Part shown: positions 7,027-11,727 of the stretch, piece after piece | Layout: each line of letters begins with the position of its first letter | Position numbering within the stretch: position 1 is the first letter of the stretch | NCBI GenBank assembly: GCA_031292465.1 | Contig: JARLHB010000288.1 | Span: 1 to 11,727 of the forward strand | Reading direction: 5' to 3' | Source: Ignavibacteriaceae bacterium | Lineage (GTDB): Bacteria > Bacteroidota > Ignavibacteria > Ignavibacteriales > Ignavibacteriaceae | Length of the DNA stretch: 11,727 bases | Program-made: the position numbers and the translations under genes | Notes under the pieces: model-generated | Databases searched by the model: none | Told to the model about the DNA's origin: nothing | What the model saw: the letters and a program-made list of their open reading frames with translations, nothing else

Positions 7027-7863
7027 TTATTCAGCAGAAGTTTTATCTTCTTTAGCTTTCTTTTCTTTTTTATCGTCTAACCTCTTAGCTGCCAATTCTT
7101 TCTTCTCTTCTTTAAGCTCTTGTTCCTGTTCCTTCTTATGTCTTTCGTTTTCGGCAGCTTCCTGAGCTTTTATCTCTTTCGCTTTGGCTTCACCTTCAAT
7201 AATTGCATTAGCCAGATTATTTATAATCAATTCAACTGTTTTTACCGCATCATCATTAGCCGGAATTACGTAATCTATTGGTTCAGGGTCGCAATTTGTA
7301 TCAACAACAGCAAACACAGGTATATTTAATCTTTTAGCTTCTTTTACTGCTATGGATTCTTTCTTTATATCTACAACTACCATTGCGCCGGGTAAACGGG
7401 ACATTGTTTCAACGCCTTCAAGAACTTTTTTCAGTTTATCCTTTTCTCTTGTTAAGAAAAGTCTTTCCTTTTTGGTAATTTTCTCAAAAGTTCCGTCTGT
7501 TTCCTGTTTTTCTATATTGGTAAGCCTTTTAATACTTTTTCTGATAGTAGAAAAGTTTGTTAACATGCCGCCAAGCCATCTTTCGCTTACCCAGTTTGCA
7601 TCGCATCTTCTTGATTCAGATTCAATTACATTCTTTGCTTGTTTCTTTGTACCGACAAATAATACTTTTTTACCTTCTGAAGCCATTTTTGACAGGTTTT
7701 CAGAAGCAACCAGAAGAAGTTCCTGAGTTTTTTTAAGATCTATAATATGAATACCATTCTTCTCCATGAAGATATATGGCTTCATCTTAGGATTCCAACG
7801 GCGTGTTAAGTGCCCGAAATGCGCCCCAGCCTCTATGAGTTGAATTAACTCAATTTTTTTCAT
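7027..7863 (-). CDS. rpsB: 30S ribosomal protein S2
   Basis: S2 binds late in assembly of the small subunit and is needed for S1 attachment where S1 is present. The 278-residue product opens with LIEAGAHFGHLTRRWNPKM (residues 9-27) and contains NGIHIIDLKKT, VLFVGTKKQA, WLGGMLTNF and LPGAMVVVDI, all family signatures, followed by IPVFAVVDTNCDP and the DYVIPANDDA turn. Residues from about 225 on are an added Lys/Glu/Ala-rich tail, probably helical or coiled-coil; such charged extensions are common in this group of bacteria. AGGAG lies five bases before the ATG. The 105-base leader contains a 7-base complement to this site. It sits between rpsI and tsf in one transcript. Confidence 0.98.
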   Translation of the reverse strand: MKKIELIQLIEAGAHFGHLTRRWNPKMKPYIFMEKNGIHIIDLKKTQELLLVASENLSKMASEGKKVLFVGTKKQAKNVIESESRRCDANWVSERWLGGMLTNFSTIRKSIKRLTNIEKQETDGTFEKITKKERLFLTREKDKLKKVLEGVETMSRLPGAMVVVDIKKESIAVKEAKRLNIPVFAVVDTNCDPEPIDYVIPANDDAVKTVELIINNLANAIIEGEAKAKEIKAQEAAENERHKKEQEQELKEEKKELAAKRLDDKKEKKAKEDKTSAE

Positions 7864-7868
7864 TCTTG

Positions 7869-7934
7869 CTCCTGTTTATTTCTTCTACTTTCTTCAACTT
7901 TACCTTTCATCCTTTTTCATGCAGGACACAGGAG
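7869..7934 (-). promoter_or_regulatory. possible ribosome-site-masking stem in the rpsB leader
   Basis: In the minus-strand RNA, CTCCTGT (7928-7934) is exactly complementary to ACAGGAG (7869-7875), which contains the rpsB Shine-Dalgarno sequence. The arms are separated by 52 bases, so pairing would hide the ribosome site. The pairing is seen in the sequence; its use in regulation is inference. E. coli S2 is known to repress its own operon through the rpsB leader, which makes feedback control plausible, but no homologous structure is claimed here. Confidence 0.3.
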
Positions 7935-7968
7935 GTAAATCAGAAAGTATGAATAGTTAATAAATAAA

Positions 7969-8355
7969 TTATCTTTTAGAAAATTGAAATCTTTTTCTTG
8001 CTTTAGGCTGGCCGTATTTCTTACGTTCAACCATTCTTGGATCCCTCATTAAGAAACCTTCAGCTTTTAAAGCAGGCCTGTATTCAGGATTCAGGCTAAT
8101 TAAAGCTCTTGAAATACCGAGGCGAATAGCCTGCGCCTGGCCTGTAATGCCGCCGCCGTTTACATGAACCAGAACATCAAACTGGCCGACAGTTTCTGTA
8201 CTTTTAAAAGGATTTAAAATATCTTCTCTGTATAGTTGCTGCGGAAAAGCCTGTTCAAATTCTTTCCCGTTGATTGTAATTGTACCGTTACCGCTTCTTA
8301 ATATTACTCTTGCAACTGAAGTTTTTCTTCTGCCAACGTAAATTTGATCTGCCAT
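7969..8355 (-). CDS. rpsI: 30S ribosomal protein S9
   Basis: S9 sits in the head of the small subunit, where its C-terminal tail reaches the P-site tRNA. The 128-residue product matches the family throughout: YVGRRKTSVARV near the N-terminus, VNGGGITGQAQAIRLGISRALI (read in two parts around residues 68-88), then RDPRMVERKKYGQPKARKRFQFSKR, with the invariant terminal SKR that contacts tRNA. GGAG lies five bases before the ATG. Its first base overlaps the last base of the rplM stop codon (TAATG), so the two genes are probably translationally coupled, as is common for rplM-rpsI. A 105-base leader to rpsB follows. Confidence 0.98.
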   Translation of the reverse strand: MADQIYVGRRKTSVARVILRSGNGTITINGKEFEQAFPQQLYREDILNPFKSTETVGQFDVLVHVNGGGITGQAQAIRLGISRALISLNPEYRPALKAEGFLMRDPRMVERKKYGQPKARKRFQFSKR

Positions 8356-8804
8356 TATTTCTCCGATATACTAATTAATTCCGGTTTCTGTGCCTGATGC
8401 GGATGTATTTCGCCGGTATAAACTTTTAATTTCTTAATTAACTGTTTTCCAAGCCTTGTTTTAGGAAGCATCCCTTTTACAGCGCTTTCTATAATAAATT
8501 CAGGCTTGCTACTCATTACTTCGCCGTAACTCTTAGTCTTTAATCCACCCGGGTAACCGGAATAATGAATATAGGTCTTTAAGAGTTCTCTTTTGCCTGT
8601 AATTTTTATTTTATCGGCATTAATAATAACCACAAAATCACCGGTATCAGCATTCGGTGAATAGGTAGGTTTATTCTTACCGCGTATAATCATGGCAACG
8701 CTGGTTGCCAGTCTGCCTAAAACCTGATCTTTTGCATCAACAACGTACCATTTTCTATCGGCATCGCTAGTCGAAATAAATCTTGTCATTTTGGCTTGTT
8801 TCAT
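8355..8804 (-). CDS. rplM: 50S ribosomal protein L13
   Basis: L13 is an early assembly protein of the large subunit. With the ATG at 8804 the product is 149 residues, close to the family norm. Motifs include KWYVVDAKDQVLGRLAT (19-35), GDFVVIINADKIKITGKR, the YIHYSGYPGGLK turn and the C-terminal AVKGMLPKTRLGKQLIKKLKVY and HPHQAQKP. The frame is open further upstream to 8876, but GGAG eight bases before the ATG at 8804 and the family alignment both place the start there; the extra 24 residues would be unrelated to L13. It is the first gene of the rplM-rpsI-rpsB-tsf operon, with a promoter candidate just upstream. Confidence 0.98.
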   Translation of the reverse strand: MKQAKMTRFISTSDADRKWYVVDAKDQVLGRLATSVAMIIRGKNKPTYSPNADTGDFVVIINADKIKITGKRELLKTYIHYSGYPGGLKTKSYGEVMSSKPEFIIESAVKGMLPKTRLGKQLIKKLKVYTGEIHPHQAQKPELISISEK

Positions 8805-8847
8805 TAAATTTTCTCCAAAATCAAATAAACTTTTAATAAAGGAAATA

Positions 8848-8876
8848 AAATTACGAGTTGAGACAAAGAAAGTCAA
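8848..8876 (-). promoter_or_regulatory. candidate promoter of the rplM-rpsI-rpsB-tsf operon
   Basis: On the minus strand TTGACT (8871-8876, five of six to consensus) is followed after 17 bases by TAATTT (8848-8853). The second box is poor (three of six), but the position, about 45 bases before the rplM ATG, is right for the head of a ribosomal operon. Confidence 0.45.
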
Positions 8877-9182
8877 GGTTTTTAATATCTAATTTCATTC
8901 ATTAATATAAGATTATCTATTTTTCCCGGTATTTTCAATTGTATAGTAGTTTATACTACAGTCTTAAAAAGTCCTTCTTTTTTGCTAAAATACTCTATTA
9001 ACCATAACAATTTAATTAAAAAACTATATTTTTGTAAAAATAATTCGATACTAAAAGTTGAGCAGTTCAAATCACTTTAAATTTTATATTCCTCCGGCAG
9101 TATTGACACACTGCTTTCGGGATAAACTTGTGGCTGGTAGTTAACAGTTTAAATAAGGGAAAATAATGGGTAAGGAATTAAA
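8877..9182. other. divergent intergenic region between rplM and the histidine kinase gene
   Basis: This stretch is AT-rich and shows no coding signal. It must hold the kinase promoter. A TTGACA stands at 9103-9108, but no good -10 box lies 16-18 bases beyond it. TATATT at 9025-9030 lacks a good upstream box. Small dyads are present at 8941-8959 (overlapping GTATA/TATAC and GTAGT/ACTAC pairs), 9027-9042 (TATTTTT, two bases, AAAAATA) and 9098-9115 (GCAGT, eight bases, ACTGC, overlapping the TTGACA). None matches an operator that I recognise. Confidence 0.5.
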
Positions 9183-11096
9183 ATGACCGGACCATTTATG
9201 ACTGATTACGAGGCAACTATAAACCTGTCATTAATCATAGATCACCTCCCAAGTATGATATACAGGCGGAAGAACGATCCTGACTGGTCTATGGAATATG
9301 TAAGTTTTGGGTCTCAAAAAATTACCGGATACCAGCCTTGTGAATTTCTATCGCCGGCTAAAATAAGTTACAAGAACCTGCTCTTTGAAGAAGATAAAAA
9401 GACCATCCTTAATGAAATTGACATAGCCTTAACAAATAAAACACCTTTTACTATAAGCTACCGTATAAATGATAACCGGAATAATCTTAAATGGATATTT
9501 GAAAGAGGCGAAGGGATTTATTCACCGGATAATAAACTAATTGCTGTTGAAGGTTTTATAGCCGATATAAGCGAAGAAAAGACGGTTCAAAAAAAATATG
9601 ACGAAATGCTTTCCCTGCTCAATTCCGCTATTAATGCTATCGGCGAAGGCATTCTGGTTGTTAATACAAACAATAAAATAACTTATTATAATACTAAATT
9701 TCTTAAAATGTGGAAGATTCCCGAAGCGCTTATTGCCCGGGACAGGATTGAAGAATTAGTCAGGTTCACTTCAGACCAGTTAAAAGATCAAAAAACTTTT
9801 ATTGAATCAGTAGTGCAGCTTTCCCATGAGCCTTATATGGAAGGCAAAGAAATACTTGAACTTAAAGACGGAAGATATATAGAACGGTTTTCACGCCCGC
9901 AAATAATGAGCGGCAAAGCTGTTGGCAGAGTATGGAGCTTTTTAGATGTTACAGAGCGGGTGCTCTTCGATGATTTATTGTCCAAGGAAAGAGATCTTTT
10001 ACAGGCTTTGATGAATAATATTCCCGATACTATTTACTTCAAAGATAAAGAGTCCAAATTTACCAGGATAAACAAGGCTCAGGCCAAAATGCTTGGAGTA
10101 AGCCATCCGTCCGAGGCAATAGGCAAAACCGACTTCGATTACTTCGAGCCCGAACATGCAAGGCAGGCATACGAAGATGAACAAAATATGATGGAATCCA
10201 AAGAAGGGTTAATTGCAAAGGTTGAAAAAATAAGGTGTGCCGGGGGTGAGTACCGCTGGGTTACAGCTACTAAAGTACCTTTCCTTGACAAAGACGGTAA
10301 TGTTACCGGCCTGGTTGGTATTTCCAGGGATATAACTTCAAGTAAAATTGCAGAAGAAAAATTAGCAAAATACTCCCAGGAATTGAATGAACTTAATGCA
10401 AGCAAAGACAAACTGTTTTCTATTATTGCTCATGATCTTAGAAGTCCGTTTGGCCCTCTGCTTGGCCTATCCGAAATTTTAGACGTAGACTATGATTCAT
10501 TATCTACCGAAGATATAAAGGAATATAATCACGAAATAAACCGCGCTTTGAAGAATGAGTACGGCCTTCTGGAAGATCTGCTAAATTGGTCGCGGATGGA
10601 AACCGGCAAGATAACCATCACCAGGTCAGATCTGAACCTTTTTGAAAAGGTAAACAAAGTTACCGACCTGATGAATGCCAATGCAAAGAATAAAAATATC
10701 TCTCTTATAAATAAGGTTTATAATGATCCGGTTGTTTTTGCAGATGCAGATATGCTGCATTCAATTGTCCAGAACTTATTATCCAATGCTATTAAGTTTA
10801 CACGGCCTGGGGGAAGTATAAGTATTTCTTCAAAGGATGCCGGAGATTTTGTTGAAGTTACTATAGAAGATAACGGCATAGGAATTAAAGAAGAAGATAT
10901 TAAAAATATATTCGGCTTAAACTGCTTTACCACTTACGGTACAAATAAAGAGAAGGGAACCGGCCTGGGGCTGCTTATCTGCAAAGAAATGGTTGAAAAA
11001 AACGGCGGCACAATAAGGGTAGAAAGCGTGTACGGCAAAGGCAGCAAATTTATTTTTACTCTGCCAAAACCGGAAAAGATGTTAACTGAGCATTAA
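9183..11096 (+). CDS. soluble sensor histidine kinase with three PAS domains
   Basis: The 637-residue product has no signal peptide or membrane segment, so it likely senses a cytoplasmic cue. PAS domains lie at about 12-133 (PAS_3-like, ending GFIADISEEK), 139-260 (ending DVTERV) and 269-388 (PAS_4-like, ending GISRDITSSK). A short coiled-coil linker leads to the dimerisation domain with the phospho-accepting His417 in IIAHDLRSPF. The ATPase domain shows the N box (Asn531 and Asn535 in QNLLSNAIKFT), the G1 box DNGIGI (563-568), an F-box region, and the G2 box GTGLGL (592-597). All the catalytic motifs are intact, so it should autophosphorylate and pass phosphate to a response regulator. No regulator is adjacent in the window. 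AAGGA six bases before the ATG fixes the start at 9183. Its stop overlaps the stop of the next gene. The ligand or cofactor of the PAS domains cannot be read from sequence. Confidence 0.95.
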   Translation: MTGPFMTDYEATINLSLIIDHLPSMIYRRKNDPDWSMEYVSFGSQKITGYQPCEFLSPAKISYKNLLFEEDKKTILNEIDIALTNKTPFTISYRINDNRNNLKWIFERGEGIYSPDNKLIAVEGFIADISEEKTVQKKYDEMLSLLNSAINAIGEGILVVNTNNKITYYNTKFLKMWKIPEALIARDRIEELVRFTSDQLKDQKTFIESVVQLSHEPYMEGKEILELKDGRYIERFSRPQIMSGKAVGRVWSFLDVTERVLFDDLLSKERDLLQALMNNIPDTIYFKDKESKFTRINKAQAKMLGVSHPSEAIGKTDFDYFEPEHARQAYEDEQNMMESKEGLIAKVEKIRCAGGEYRWVTATKVPFLDKDGNVTGLVGISRDITSSKIAEEKLAKYSQELNELNASKDKLFSIIAHDLRSPFGPLLGLSEILDVDYDSLSTEDIKEYNHEINRALKNEYGLLEDLLNWSRMETGKITITRSDLNLFEKVNKVTDLMNANAKNKNISLINKVYNDPVVFADADMLHSIVQNLLSNAIKFTRPGGSISISSKDAGDFVEVTIEDNGIGIKEEDIKNIFGLNCFTTYGTNKEKGTGLGLLICKEMVEKNGGTIRVESVYGKGSKFIFTLPKPEKMLTEH

Positions 11097-11727
11097 AATA
11101 ATCCCTTACCGAATTTAAAAGATTTCATCATACCGAAAAATACAGGCTGAAAGGCCTTAAACTCCTCTTTCCCTTTCATAATCAATTTAAGGCTGAAATC
11201 CTCTCCTGCGTTTGTCCTTATATAAAATATCTGCGTAACCTGATTTTCCATTTCTTCGGGATCATTATAATAGATAGTAAATCCCCATGTCCAGGTATTA
11301 TACTTATACCTGCTTTCATCAAATAAGTCTTTATCCCTTACCTCCAGGTTAATGTACGGGGGCGGCGTAAAATTTCCTATGTTCGACCAGAACGTAACGC
11401 CGTCTAATCTTTTATTTACATTTTGGTCTATGTACGTCCATCCCGCGGGATATTTTATAGTAACGTTTAACGTAGGCTCATTATATATCTGGTCAAGGCT
11501 TGATGTATCTGCAGAAGCATCCGAAAGGCTGTAAAAGGCGCCGGCTGGAACCTGGTTTACTGGTTCTGTTTTTTTATTGTCCTCGCTCGCTGATTCCGGC
11601 TCATTACTATTTTGCTGCTTAGTATCTGCTACTTTATCTTTTTCAGAAGTAGCTGCTTTAGGCTGTAAGACAGGCTTGCTGTTTGAGCCCGCATTACCCG
11701 GATTATAATCCTGCGTGGTTACCTGAA
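11093..11727 (-). CDS. C-terminal part of a protein with a low-complexity linker and a PsbP/Mog1-like domain
   Basis: The minus-strand frame is open from the window edge to a TAA at 11093, giving 210 residues of a longer protein whose N-terminus is outside. The visible first 65 or so residues are rich in Asn, Gln, Ser, Thr, Lys, Glu and Pro (for example NSKPVLQPKAATSEKD), a flexible linker. From about 75 on is a compact beta-rich domain. It starts with the pattern TLNVTIKYPAGWTYID and closes with FFGMMKSFKFGKGLF. This opening and ending, with a Pro-Gly-Trp turn first and a Met-x-Ser-Phe near the end, recall PsbP/Mog1/DcrB-fold domains, which are often periplasmic or lipid-anchored; that is inference by eye. 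Function is unknown. Its stop shares TTAA with the kinase stop, tail to tail, with no terminator between them. Confidence 0.85.
   Translation of the reverse strand, partial: QVTTQDYNPGNAGSNSKPVLQPKAATSEKDKVADTKQQNSNEPESASEDNKKTEPVNQVPAGAFYSLSDASADTSSLDQIYNEPTLNVTIKYPAGWTYIDQNVNKRLDGVTFWSNIGNFTPPPYINLEVRDKDLFDESRYKYNTWTWGFTIYYNDPEEMENQVTQIFYIRTNAGEDFSLKLIMKGKEEFKAFQPVFFGMMKSFKFGKGLF

Noticed and set aside
7352..7726. Plus-strand open frame of 124 codons
   Set aside because: It is antisense to rpsB and has a low-complexity Ser/Phe/Leu translation.
7895..7925. Six-codon leader peptide (MKKDER) before rpsB
   Set aside because: No ribosome site precedes it and such tiny frames occur by chance in purine-rich leaders.
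8805..8876. N-terminal extension of rplM to an upstream alternative start
   Set aside because: The extra 24 residues are not part of L13, and a good ribosome site precedes the ATG at 8804. The stretch holds the promoter candidate instead.
1..11727. Search by eye for tRNA, CRISPR, insertion sequence, phage, toxin-antitoxin or defence genes
   Set aside because: No repeat array, transposase, terminal inverted repeat, cloverleaf or defence-type motif was seen. The window is mostly core genes.

Overview
The window reads as ordinary chromosomal DNA from an AT-rich member of the Bacteroidota/Chlorobi/Ignavibacteriota group, most likely an Ignavibacteria-type organism. The support is the gene order rplM-rpsI-rpsB-tsf-pyrH-frr on one strand, the POTRA plus 16-strand-type outer-membrane protein ending in Phe, and the style of the PAS histidine kinase. 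Clear Shine-Dalgarno sequences precede several genes (rpsB, rpsI, rplM, frr, yicC and the kinase), which fits Ignavibacteria better than Bacteroidia or Flavobacteriia, where such signals are rare. The taxonomic call is inference from gene content, not from a marker search.

Layout. Bases 1-4381 hold envelope and RNA genes, all on the minus strand: the nearly complete yicC (1-860), a signal-peptide-bearing Omp85/TamA-like protein (992-3016), an unrecognised lipoprotein (3076-3702) and a membrane-anchored YkuD-fold protein (3689-4381). The last appears to have lost both catalytic residues. The last three probably form one operon. A strong terminator (4527-4569) separates them from pyrH-frr (5933-4591). 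A second terminator (6103-6135) separates pyrH-frr from the translation operon rplM-rpsI-rpsB-tsf (8804-6144). A 378-base divergent intergenic region follows. On the plus strand comes a soluble three-PAS sensor histidine kinase (9183-11096). It meets, stop codon to stop codon, a minus-strand gene running off the window end (11093-11727), which has a low-complexity linker and a PsbP-like C-terminal domain.

How the genes work together. rplM, rpsI, rpsB, tsf, pyrH and frr supply ribosomal proteins, the elongation factor recycler, UMP kinase and the ribosome recycling factor. They are core growth genes that are co-located in many bacteria. The envelope trio plausibly acts in outer-membrane protein insertion or periplasmic work. 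The kinase has no partner regulator in view.

No tRNA, rRNA, CRISPR array, insertion sequence, phage gene or defence system is visible. The most interesting items are the apparently inactive YkuD domain, a 7-base complement in the rpsB leader that could mask its ribosome binding site, and a near-identical 14-base word upstream of both pyrH and the YkuD gene. I do not see a convincing undescribed multi-gene system.
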